Source: Deltaproteobacteria bacterium
GTDB taxonomy: Bacteria > Myxococcota > Polyangia > Polyangiales > B10-G4
Length of the DNA: 6,070 bases
Reading direction: 5' to 3'
NCBI GenBank assembly: GCA_019312705.1
Contig: JAFDCW010000309.1
Span: forward strand, 1 to 6,070
Positions within the stretch are counted from its first letter, which is position 1. Each line of letters begins with the position of its first letter. Of this stretch, positions 1 through 6,070 are shown piece after piece. The notes below the pieces were generated by a model, which worked only from the letters and a program-made list of their open reading frames with translations, was not told the origin of the DNA and ran no database searches. Made by a program: the position numbers and the translations under genes.

Positions 1-393
1 GAAGATGCCCGCGCACATGACCGCGAAGATGGTCATGGCCTCTGCGAAGCGGTTGATACTCGTGCGCCACTTCTGCCGGAAGAGGAAGAGGATGGCGCTG
101 ATGAGCGTGCCTGCGTGACCGATGCCGATCCACCAAACGAAGTTGGTGATGTCCCAGGCCCAGGCAACCGGGCTGTTGTTGCCCCAAGACCCGACGCCGG
201 TGGCGAGCAGGTAGCCGAGGGCTACGTTCAGTATGGCGAGGAAGCCCAGAGCTCCGATGAAGAGGATCCACCAGCCGCGGGGCGCCTTGTTTTCGGTGAC
301 CCGCGCGACCGCTTCCGTGACGTCGTTGAACGTCATGTTCGGCGGCAGGAGGTGACTCTCGCCAATGCCTTCGATGGGCTCGTGGGCGCTCAT
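1..393 (-). CDS. actC: Alternative Complex III subunit ActC, NrfD/PsrC-like quinol oxidase membrane subunit (partial, N-terminal 131 residues)
   Basis: This is the integral membrane subunit that binds and oxidises quinol in Alternative Complex III and passes electrons to the iron-sulfur clusters of ActB. The visible 131 residues begin with a soluble N-terminus (1-38). A first hydrophobic helix follows at about 40-64 ([12 protein letters not shown] onward). A second at about 83-106 carries the strongly conserved family stretch [15 protein letters not shown], with His93 in the IGHAGT motif and Asp81 just before the helix. A third begins around residue 115 and is cut by the window edge. Proteins of this family have about ten helices, so most of the gene lies outside. 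The ATG start shares one base with the actB stop (TGATG). A GGAG sits eight bases upstream inside the end of actB, so translation is probably coupled. Identification rests on the motif and operon position and is secure; quinol binding by these residues is inferred from the family. Confidence 0.95.
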   Translation of the reverse strand, partial: MSAHEPIEGIGESHLLPPNMTFNDVTEAVARVTENKAPRGWWILFIGALGFLAILNVALGYLLATGVGSWGNNSPVAWAWDITNFVWWIGIGHAGTLISAILFLFRQKWRTSINRFAEAMTIFAVMCAGIF

Positions 394-3300
394 CAGACCA
401 TCTCCGAGTTCGGATTACGGATGCGCCCGAGGAAGGTAGTCCTCGGACGGACGCCGAGTTCGACTAGCAACTTGTAGTGCCGGTCGTGCGATTGAAGCTG
501 GGGAAGTCGGCTCGCCGAGTACACGGTGTACTTGATCTGCCCGGTGAGGAACGCGTCGTTCTCTTCGATGGAGTCGACCTCTTGCACGGCGACGCGGTGC
601 TCGGAGTCGGGGACGACGGTTTCGCGCTCGATGCGCACCTCGCGGAGGCCGTAGTCGCGGGCGATCTCATCGGCAGTCTTGCCGACCAGAGCAGAACCCT
701 TGCGGACCACGTAGGGGTAGCCGTTGAGGCAGCCGAAGACGATGGCCTTCGTCGGGCAGGTTTCCTGACAGGCGGCGCGTACGGTGCCTTCGGCGATGGG
801 CCGGTCGTCGCGGCGGCTGGCGATCTTGGCCTCTTGGAGACGCTGCACGCAGTAGCTGCACTTCTCCATGACGCCGCGCATACGCACGGTCACGTTCGGG
901 TTGTAGGACATCTGCCGCGTCGCGGGGATGTTCACATCCATGCTCCGGGCGTTGTTCGGGTCCTCGAGGTACTCGTGGTAGTTGAGGTAGTTGAAGCGCC
1001 GAACCTTGTACGGGCAGTTGTTTGCGCAGTACCGGGTGCCGATGCACCGGTTGTAGGCCATGTCGTTCAGCCCCTCGGGGCTGTGGGCCGTGGCGTTGAC
1101 CGGGCAGACGTTTTCGCAGGGCGCCTCTTCGCACTGCTGACAGCCGATGGGCTGGAATGCGACCTGGGGCTCGTTGACGTCTTCGCCGACGAAGTACCGG
1201 TCGAGACGAATCCAGTACATCTCGCGGCCGCGGGCGACCATGCCCTTGCCGACCGACGGAATGTTGTTCTCGGCCTGGCAAGCGATCACGCAGGCGTTGC
1301 AGCCAGTGCACGCGGTCAGGTCGATGCTCATGCCCCACTTGTACTGACCGTCGTAGTCGACGGTGTCCCAGAGCGGCGGAATGTCCATTTCGACCGCGCG
1401 GTACTGCGGGAAGTCCGGGGTCTCCTGGTACTCCTCGAGGGTGCCGTCGATGGCGATCGGCCGACCGTGCATCGTGCCGTGTTCCTGCGTGCGCGCGAGG
1501 AACCAGTCGTCGCCGGTCCGCGTGACGCGAACGCCGCTGCGATGCCAGAGAGCCTCGGTCGTACGCAGGGGCCCGAAGTCGAAGCCCTGGCCATTGCCGT
1601 AGCGGCCTGCGGCGTGACGCCCCCAGCCGAGGGGAGCAACGACGACGTTGTCTGCGACGCCCGGGAGGATGTGCACCGCAGCCTCGACCGCGGGACTACC
1701 GTCAGCCTCGAGACGAATGACATCGCGGTCCGACAGGCCCAGCTGCGTCGCCGTCGCCGGCGACACCAGAGCCGCGTTGTCCCACACGAGCTTGCTCATG
1801 TTGTCGGGCAGCTCTTGGAGCCAGACGTTGTTGGCGCGACCGCCGTCGAGCATCTTGCTGCAAGGGACAAATGCGACCTCGAGAGCGTCCGAGGTCGGCA
1901 TGGGCACTTCGGCCATGCCGCGGACTGCCAAAGCGATGGCCACCGTGTCGAGGGGTTGAGGTGGTTCGGGACGGCGGGTGCTGCCCGCGAGCACGCCCGC
2001 GTGCAGTGCCGTGCGCCACGCCTCGGAGGAACTCGTCCCCCGGGCGAAGACCTCACTGAAGGTCGACTGCACCTGAGAGTGGCCCTTGGGGTCTTCGTCG
2101 CCGGCGGCGAATCCGAGGATCTCGAGGGTGCTCCGGCCCCCATGCAGCGGCGCAATGAGGGGCTGCTGAACGGCGTACGTGCCATCGCGGGACCGTAGGT
2201 CGCCCCACGACTCGAGCTCATGGGCCATCGGCACATGCCACTTCGACGCCGCAGCGGTCTCGTCCCGGTGGGATCCGACGTGCAGGGAGAAGTCGATGGA
2301 GCCGAGCTTCTCCGCGAAGCCGATGTCGGCGGGCGCGTCGTAGACGGGGTTCGATCCGAGGATGAGCATCGTCCGGGCGCCGGTCATGGCGGCCGCGAGC
2401 TCGCTGACCTGCGTATTGTAGTAGGCCTCCGCGGGGGCTGTTGCAGCACCCGGGGGCGCCGGGGGCACCGGCGGCACGGCGCCCACGGGCCCACCACCGT
2501 CGTCGGCGACGCCGGTGAAGATGACGGTCGCACCGTCGTTGCCGAGGGCACGGTTGATGGCGTGCACGAGGGCGTGCACGGCGGGCGGCTGCCGAAGCCC
2601 CGCCACGATGACCGCGTGGCGGCGGTTCGCGAGCAACTCGGCGGCGACCTTTTCGATCCACGCCTCGGGGATACCGTCGGCGTTGACGTCGCTGACGGCG
2701 CTAGCGACGTCCGCGAGGTCGACGTCCGACTCCACCGCGAGGCGCTTCGCGAGGACTTTGAGGTAGCGCGCGATCTGGCTCGAAGGCAGACGCAGTCGGT
2801 GATCCGCGTTCGAACCGGTGAGGGAGTGCCCGGGCTCGACGACGTAGAGTCGGTTCATCGGATCGGTCGGCCGCAAGGCGGGGCGACCCAATGCGAAGCG
2901 CCAACTGTTCGTCAGCGCATTCGGCTCGGTCATCATGAAGTCCGAGTCGATGCTCAGGATGACACGAGAGCCACGGAAATCATGGTGCACGTTGAGGGGT
3001 CGTCCGAAGGCGATCCTGGCGCCCTCGCGCATGTTCGCGTCGGTGACCGAGCCCCAGGTGTGGAAGCTGGCCTGAGGGAACTTGTCGAGGAAGCGGCCGC
3101 GCGCACGGCGGAACGAAGGCGACGAGTTCGGCGGTGCGAGCACCACGAGGCCGGCGCCACCATCGCCCTGGTGGGAGTCGAGGCGCTCGCGGAGAGCCAC
3201 TTCGGCGGCGGTCCACGCCTCGTCGACCAGAGTGCCCCCTTCGGAGCGCGCAGGCGTGGTCGACCGGTCCGGGTCGTAGAGGTCCATCAGGGACGCCTGC

Positions 3301-3785
3301 GACCAGACGTCGGCAGCGCCCTGCCCCGTCGATGGGTGATTGGGGTTGCCTTCGACCTTGGTCGGGCGGCCTTCGTGGCTCGTGACCAGGAGGCCCATCG
3401 CGTCGCCGAGGCGCTCGGTCACGGTCGCAAAGTGCAGCGGTACGCCGGGCACGACGTGCTCGGGAGCCTCGCCATAGGGCAGAATGTGCTCTTCGGGGCG
3501 GCGAATGCAGCCTTCGAGCAGCCCAGCGGCAGCGGTTACGGTGCTCGCGGCGAGGAAGCCACGGCGACCGATGTCGGTCCCCTTCGGGGCCGCGTCCTGG
3601 GACGAGCGACCACGCGTCAGTGACTCGGCGCTCAGGAAGGAGCCATCATGGGCTTCGGTATCGGCGAGGCGCGCGCGCTCTTCGGGGGCACGCCCCTTGT
3701 CGTCGAGGCTGCGCCAGATGGGCTTGGCTTTGCCAGTCTGCACGGCGGGAACCTCGGCAACCGGGTAGTCGTTACGGCGGGTCAT
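393..3785 (-). CDS. actB: Alternative Complex III subunit ActB, Tat-exported MopB-like protein fused to a four-cluster iron-sulfur module
   Basis: ActB is the large periplasmic-side electron transfer subunit of the quinol-oxidising Alternative Complex III. The 1130-residue protein has an extended N-terminus with the family motif IWRSLDD (24-30). A deep Tat signal follows, RRGFLAAS, with the arginines at 74-75 and a Cys at 93 after the hydrophobic stretch. Next is a long molybdopterin-oxidoreductase-like domain (about 95-800), which in this family is known to lack the Mo cofactor. The C-terminal ferredoxin module has Cys826/829/832/836, Cys882/885/890/894, Cys914/920/924 and Cys976/979/1006/1010. 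Thr917 stands where a Cys would complete the third set, so three 4Fe-4S and one 3Fe-4S cluster are predicted, as known for the family. I chose the ATG at 3785 over one 29 codons upstream, because it gives a four-base ATGA overlap with actA and the upstream extension is an actA shadow. A Pro-rich loop occurs at about 434-452. No frameshift is seen. Confidence 0.96.
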   Translation of the reverse strand: MTRRNDYPVAEVPAVQTGKAKPIWRSLDDKGRAPEERARLADTEAHDGSFLSAESLTRGRSSQDAAPKGTDIGRRGFLAASTVTAAAGLLEGCIRRPEEHILPYGEAPEHVVPGVPLHFATVTERLGDAMGLLVTSHEGRPTKVEGNPNHPSTGQGAADVWSQASLMDLYDPDRSTTPARSEGGTLVDEAWTAAEVALRERLDSHQGDGGAGLVVLAPPNSSPSFRRARGRFLDKFPQASFHTWGSVTDANMREGARIAFGRPLNVHHDFRGSRVILSIDSDFMMTEPNALTNSWRFALGRPALRPTDPMNRLYVVEPGHSLTGSNADHRLRLPSSQIARYLKVLAKRLAVESDVDLADVASAVSDVNADGIPEAWIEKVAAELLANRRHAVIVAGLRQPPAVHALVHAINRALGNDGATVIFTGVADDGGGPVGAVPPVPPAPPGAATAPAEAYYNTQVSELAAAMTGARTMLILGSNPVYDAPADIGFAEKLGSIDFSLHVGSHRDETAAASKWHVPMAHELESWGDLRSRDGTYAVQQPLIAPLHGGRSTLEILGFAAGDEDPKGHSQVQSTFSEVFARGTSSSEAWRTALHAGVLAGSTRRPEPPQPLDTVAIALAVRGMAEVPMPTSDALEVAFVPCSKMLDGGRANNVWLQELPDNMSKLVWDNAALVSPATATQLGLSDRDVIRLEADGSPAVEAAVHILPGVADNVVVAPLGWGRHAAGRYGNGQGFDFGPLRTTEALWHRSGVRVTRTGDDWFLARTQEHGTMHGRPIAIDGTLEEYQETPDFPQYRAVEMDIPPLWDTVDYDGQYKWGMSIDLTACTGCNACVIACQAENNIPSVGKGMVARGREMYWIRLDRYFVGEDVNEPQVAFQPIGCQQCEEAPCENVCPVNATAHSPEGLNDMAYNRCIGTRYCANNCPYKVRRFNYLNYHEYLEDPNNARSMDVNIPATRQMSYNPNVTVRMRGVMEKCSYCVQRLQEAKIASRRDDRPIAEGTVRAACQETCPTKAIVFGCLNGYPYVVRKGSALVGKTADEIARDYGLREVRIERETVVPDSEHRVAVQEVDSIEENDAFLTGQIKYTVYSASRLPQLQSHDRHYKLLVELGVRPRTTFLGRIRNPNSEMV
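402..405 (-). promoter_or_regulatory. Ribosome binding site of actC inside the 3' end of actB
   Basis: A GGAG lies eight bases before the actC ATG, within the last codons of actB. It supports the ATG that overlaps the actB stop codon as the true start of actC and fits translational coupling of the two genes. Confidence 0.6.
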
Positions 3786-4432
3786 CGGTGGCACCCAGAG
3801 CAGTGTTCGGGGGGAGAGATCGTGCTGATGTCGGCAATGAGTGCAGCTTCGGCTTCGTCCCCGGGCTCCCAATCCATATCCGTCACACGACTGGGCGGGC
3901 GAAGGGAGGGCTCAGGATCGCGGTGGCACTCCAAGCACCACCCCATGGCGAGGGGCTCTCGCACACCGACGACTTCCATCTGGTCGACGCGACCGTGACA
4001 ACTGACGCAACCAACGCCAGAAGCCAGATGCGCGCTGTGATCGAAGTACGCCGTCTCGGTGAGCTTGTGAACGCGCACCCAGGGGATGGCCTCACCTCGC
4101 TCCCAGTAGCCGCGGAGCTTGGCAAGCTCTTCGGCCCCGGCCTCCGTCGGAGCCTCGACGACCGCGTGGCAGCCCATGCACGTCTGCGTCGGGGGGATCA
4201 TCGCTTCTTGCGATGTCTCGACGTTCGCGTGGCAGTAACGGCAGTCGATGCCGAGGTCGCCCGCGTGAAGCGCATGACTGTAATTAATCGGCTGCTCTGG
4301 CGAGTAACCAACCTGGAGATTCTTCGGAGAGAAGAAATACCAGAAGACGAAAACCACCACACCGCCAGCAATGGCAGCCCCGAGGGCGCCAATCAGCGGC
4401 AGGTAGTTCAGCTCACGGGGGAATATCTGCAT
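3782..4432 (-). CDS. actA: Alternative Complex III subunit ActA, membrane-anchored pentaheme cytochrome c
   Basis: ActA carries electrons from the ActB iron-sulfur clusters towards the cytochrome c or oxidase acceptor. The 216-residue protein starts with a short cytoplasmic segment and one uncleaved membrane helix at about 11-34, with the rest facing the periplasm. Five CXXCH heme c sites are visible: CRYCH (64-68), CMGCH (85-89), CVSCH (142-146), CLECH (166-170) and CSGCH (211-215). The last ends one residue before the C-terminus, which is usual for this subunit. His53, His56, His122, His132 and His135 are possible distal heme ligands, inferred from position only. It is the first gene of the operon. 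Its TGA overlaps the actB ATG by four bases. No clear Shine-Dalgarno sequence precedes the ATG at 4432, but a good promoter lies about 50 bases upstream. The five-heme count and gene order match known act clusters, so the call is firm. Confidence 0.95.
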   Translation of the reverse strand: MQIFPRELNYLPLIGALGAAIAGGVVVFVFWYFFSPKNLQVGYSPEQPINYSHALHAGDLGIDCRYCHANVETSQEAMIPPTQTCMGCHAVVEAPTEAGAEELAKLRGYWERGEAIPWVRVHKLTETAYFDHSAHLASGVGCVSCHGRVDQMEVVGVREPLAMGWCLECHRDPEPSLRPPSRVTDMDWEPGDEAEAALIADISTISPPEHCSGCHR

Positions 4433-4483
4433 GGGGTCGTTTTGGTGACGGGTCCCGGTCCGCGGATGCGGAGGCGCTGCGGC

Positions 4484-4512
4484 CTTATAAAGGAGGCCCG
4501 AGCTTGGCTCAA
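4484..4512 (-). promoter_or_regulatory. Predicted sigma-70-type promoter of the actABC operon
   Basis: On the minus strand TTGAGC (4512-4507) is followed after exactly 17 bases by TATAAG (4489-4484). These match the -35 and -10 consensus at four and five of six positions. Transcription would begin near 4477, leaving an untranslated leader of about 45 bases before the actA ATG. The -10 box sits inside a short inverted repeat, GGCCT (4481-4485) and AGGCC (4494-4498), which could be an operator or chance. This is the only convincing promoter I see in the gap between the methyltransferase stop and actA. The rest of that gap (4513-4654) holds nothing I can identify, apart from a 5-bp GC hairpin at 4563-4576 without a T-tract. 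Confidence 0.55.
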
Positions 4513-4654
4513 CCTCTACTGACGTGCGCGCGACTAGGGTCGGGAGTTCACTCGGTCAACCCTGCCGGCGGCGGCATCTTCCCGCGCTCCCCGCCACGGT
4601 CAAGACGATTGTTTCGGCACGCCGTCGAGGAACGAGCATGCTCACGCTTCGTCC

Positions 4655-5308
4655 CTAATGGCGGATACCCAGGAGGAGTCCGTCCGGGGTCGGCAGGCAT
4701 ACCGTCGTGAAGGCCGCTGCAGCCTCTTCGTGGAAGCGGCGCATGGCCTCGGCCGCGGCCGAACCATCGAGCAACTTACCGAAATAGAAGGCATTATCGC
4801 CCAGAAGCAGTCCTCCCGACCGGAGGTTCCGGGCCGCCCAGGCACCGTATCGATCGTAGCACCCCTTGTCGGCATCGATGAAAACGGCATCGAAGGGCCC
4901 CTGTCCCTCGAGGAGGGGCAGGACGTCGAGGGCTGCTCCGACATGCACGGTCGTGCGATCCCCGAAGCCCGCAGCCTCGAGATTGCGCCGGGCGACGGCC
5001 GCGTGCAGGGGGTCCACCTCGATGGTATGGAGATGCCCGCCGGGGGGCAGCGCCCGCGCCATCCAAAGGGTCGAATAGCCAGCCAGGGTGCCAATTTCGA
5101 CCACCCGGCGGGCATTGCTCAATCGGAGAAAGAGCTCGAGGGCCCGCCCCTCGGAGGGGCCGACCTGGATCGCGGGGAGATTTTCGGACTCGCTCGCCCC
5201 AAACGCCTGGGCGAGAGCCGCATCGTGGGGGGCGTGCAGGTCCTCGAGCCAAGCGAGGACCGCGGGTTCGGCGTAGGTGCGTCCAGCACGAGAATCGGTG
5301 TCGGCCAT
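4655..5308 (-). CDS. Class I SAM-dependent O-methyltransferase (Methyltransf_3 / caffeoyl-CoA O-methyltransferase-like)
   Basis: This is a predicted soluble, metal-dependent enzyme that moves a methyl group from S-adenosylmethionine to a hydroxyl of an unknown small molecule. The 217 residues cover the whole family length. Motif I of the Rossmann fold is VVEIGTLAGYST (69-80), and IEVDP (96-100) supplies the acidic residue expected to hold the SAM ribose. FDAVFIDADKG (139-149) and GDNAF (170-174) carry Asp145, Asp171 and Asn172, which correspond to the metal ligands of catechol and caffeoyl-CoA methyltransferases. The upstream segment AIQVGPSEGRALELF (46-60) is also typical. I chose the ATG at 5308 because AGGAAG lies six bases before it; the ATG at 5344 has no ribosome binding site and would add 12 unusual residues. 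It ends 222 bases before actA and is read in the same direction, but a separate act promoter suggests an independent unit. The substrate cannot be told from sequence. Confidence 0.9.
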   Translation of the reverse strand: MADTDSRAGRTYAEPAVLAWLEDLHAPHDAALAQAFGASESENLPAIQVGPSEGRALELFLRLSNARRVVEIGTLAGYSTLWMARALPPGGHLHTIEVDPLHAAVARRNLEAAGFGDRTTVHVGAALDVLPLLEGQGPFDAVFIDADKGCYDRYGAWAARNLRSGGLLLGDNAFYFGKLLDGSAAAEAMRRFHEEAAAAFTTVCLPTPDGLLLGIRH

Positions 5309-5314
5309 GGGGTT

Positions 5315-5320
5315 CTTCCT
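5315..5320 (-). promoter_or_regulatory. Ribosome binding site of the O-methyltransferase
   Basis: AGGAAG on the minus strand is six bases before the ATG at 5308. It decides between this start and the alternative ATG at 5344. A TATAAG (5324-5319) overlaps it and could be read as a -10 box, but that would leave a leader of only a few bases and no well-spaced -35 is present, so the ribosome binding site reading is preferred. Confidence 0.55.
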
Positions 5321-5366
5321 TATACAACGGAACACATATGTCACTGGTGTACGGTCGCGGCACGAG

Positions 5367-5372
5367 TAGAAT
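5367..5372 (+). promoter_or_regulatory. Possible -10 box for a leaderless protein kinase transcript
   Basis: TAGAAT matches the TATAAT consensus at five of six positions and ends six bases before the GTG start at 5379. This spacing would place the first transcribed base at or next to the start codon. No convincing -35 hexamer is seen 16-18 bases upstream, and no Shine-Dalgarno sequence precedes the GTG. The TAG of this box is also the in-frame stop that bounds the kinase reading frame. Confidence 0.35.
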
Positions 5373-5378
5373 CACGCC

Positions 5379-6070
5379 GTGCCTCCCCCTCGGCGAACTC
5401 CACCGGCGCCGTCCCCCAATTCGCCCTTTGGCCCCTATACCCTCGTGGATCGTCTCGCCGTCGGCGGCATGGCGGAGGTCTTTCGTGCGCGCCAAGCCCA
5501 GCCCGTCGGCGAACCGAGGTTGGTCGCCATCAAGCGCATGCTGCCCGACATCGCCGCCCAGGCAGGCTCCCGCGCGATGTTCGAGGCCGAGTCCCACCTC
5601 GGCGCGCTCATCCATCATCCAAACGTAGTCGAGGTCCTCGACGTCGGAGAAGAAGACGGACAACCGTACCTTGCCCTCGAGTACATCCGAGGCCTCGATC
5701 TTGGGCGCTTCACCCGATTCCTGACCCGGGAGGGCCTCAGCCTCGACCTTCCCCTCGCAATCTTCGTCGTGCGGCAGCTCTTAGCCGGGCTGCACGCCGT
5801 GCACGTAGCCTGCCAGGAGGACGGCACCCCGCTCTCGGTGGTGCACCGAGACATCAGCCCGTCCAACGTGCTCTTGTCGAAGTACGGTGATGTGAAGCTC
5901 GCAGACTTCGGCATCGCCTTCGCCGAGCTTCAGGACAGCCTTCTCGACGGAGCCGTGACGGAGCATCCGCAAGGCAAGCTCAGCTACCTCGCGCCGGAGC
6001 AAGTGACCGGTGGCGACTGCGACCGCCGGGCGGACATATTCTCGGCCGCCACGATCGCGGCGGAGCTCGT
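5379..6070 (+). CDS. Hanks-type serine/threonine protein kinase, PknB-like (partial, N-terminal 230 residues)
   Basis: This enzyme phosphorylates serine or threonine on unknown target proteins. A Pro-rich leader (1-19) precedes the kinase domain, which begins near Tyr20. The phosphate loop reads LAVGGMAEVF (26-35), in which the first and third glycines of GxGxxG are alanine, a variant common in myxobacterial kinases. Catalytic Lys52 is in VAIK, and the helix C glutamate is probably Glu71 before HHPNVV. The catalytic loop is HRDISPSN with His156, Arg157, Asp158 and Asn163, the magnesium motif is DFG (176-178), and APE is at 205-207. All catalytic residues are present, so activity is expected. 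The Arg before the catalytic Asp suggests control by activation loop phosphorylation. The GTG at 5379 is the only plausible start: an in-frame TAG lies at 5367 and the next Met is inside the phosphate loop. The frame is open to the window edge, so the C-terminal region, often a membrane helix and sensor, is not seen. Confidence 0.93.
   Translation, partial: MPPPRRTPPAPSPNSPFGPYTLVDRLAVGGMAEVFRARQAQPVGEPRLVAIKRMLPDIAAQAGSRAMFEAESHLGALIHHPNVVEVLDVGEEDGQPYLALEYIRGLDLGRFTRFLTREGLSLDLPLAIFVVRQLLAGLHAVHVACQEDGTPLSVVHRDISPSNVLLSKYGDVKLADFGIAFAELQDSLLDGAVTEHPQGKLSYLAPEQVTGGDCDRRADIFSAATIAAEL

Noticed and set aside
2561..2580. Short repeated GCGTGCACG units near 2562-2580.
   Set aside because: They lie inside actB and encode the repeated Val-His-Ala of a helix. 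Nothing suggests a mobile or regulatory repeat.
3786..3872. Upstream ATG at 3872 that would extend ActB by 29 residues.
   Set aside because: The extension lies in the 3' end of actA in another frame and has no family similarity I recognise. The ATG at 3785 gives the typical ATGA junction with actA.
477..4522. Three long plus-strand open frames (477-2198, 2220-3623, 3620-4522) lying nearly end to end opposite actB and actA.
   Set aside because: They are antisense to well-recognised genes in high-GC DNA, have no recognisable domains, are rich in Arg, Gly, Val and Ala, and follow from third-position GC bias of the true genes.
4563..4576. GC-rich hairpin TGCCG-GCGG-CGGCA as a terminator for the methyltransferase.
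   Set aside because: The stem is only five base pairs and has no T-tract on either strand. A second candidate, the GAGCATGCTC palindrome at 4634-4643, is also too short and lacks a T-tract.
4490..4710. A perfect-looking AAGGAGG (4490-4496) seven bases before a TTG at 4504 that opens a 68-codon plus-strand frame.
   Set aside because: The frame runs into the antisense of the methyltransferase 3' end, the peptide has no recognisable features, and the AAGGAGG overlaps the act promoter on the other strand. It is most likely chance.
5309..5344. Alternative methyltransferase start at the ATG at 5344.
   Set aside because: There is no ribosome binding site before it, and the added 12 residues do not fit the family, whereas the ATG at 5308 has AGGAAG at good spacing.
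1..6070. CRISPR arrays, tRNA or rRNA genes, insertion sequences, attachment sites and defence or other accessory systems.
   Set aside because: None was seen on reading both strands. The window is almost fully covered by the five genes described.

Overview
The window is high-GC bacterial chromosomal DNA holding five protein genes: three on the minus strand that form the start of an operon, a fourth minus-strand gene upstream of them, and one divergent gene on the plus strand. The gene set suggests a member of the Myxococcota or a related former deltaproteobacterial lineage. This rests on Alternative Complex III respiration, a Hanks-type kinase with GGMAEVF and HRDISPSN signatures common in that group, and strong GC bias at third codon positions. 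The taxonomic call is an inference; no marker gene is present.

Layout from high to low coordinate on the minus strand. A class I SAM-dependent O-methyltransferase (5308-4655) is followed by a 222-base gap. The gap contains a good sigma-70-like promoter (4512-4484). Then come actA (4432-3782, pentaheme cytochrome c), actB (3785-393, molybdopterin-oxidoreductase-like protein fused to a four-cluster ferredoxin module) and actC (393 to beyond the left edge, NrfD/PsrC-like quinol-oxidising membrane subunit). actA and actB overlap by four bases (ATGA) and actB and actC by one base (TGATG), so translation is probably coupled. The rest of the usual act cluster (actD, actE, actF) would be expected beyond the left edge.

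On the plus strand, a serine/threonine protein kinase starts at a GTG (5379) and runs off the right edge. It is divergent from the methyltransferase, with 70 bases between the starts. It has no visible Shine-Dalgarno sequence, but a TAGAAT box lies six bases before the GTG, which suggests a leaderless transcript.

Functionally, ActABC is the core of a quinol:electron acceptor oxidoreductase that replaces cytochrome bc1. ActC takes electrons from menaquinol or ubiquinol, the iron-sulfur clusters of ActB and the hemes of ActA carry them on, and they end at a cytochrome c or directly at a terminal oxidase. The methyltransferase and kinase have no evident link to this. I looked for an undescribed system and did not find one: the window is an ordinary respiratory operon plus two housekeeping-type or signalling genes. 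The findings are modest points about starts, promoters and protein details.
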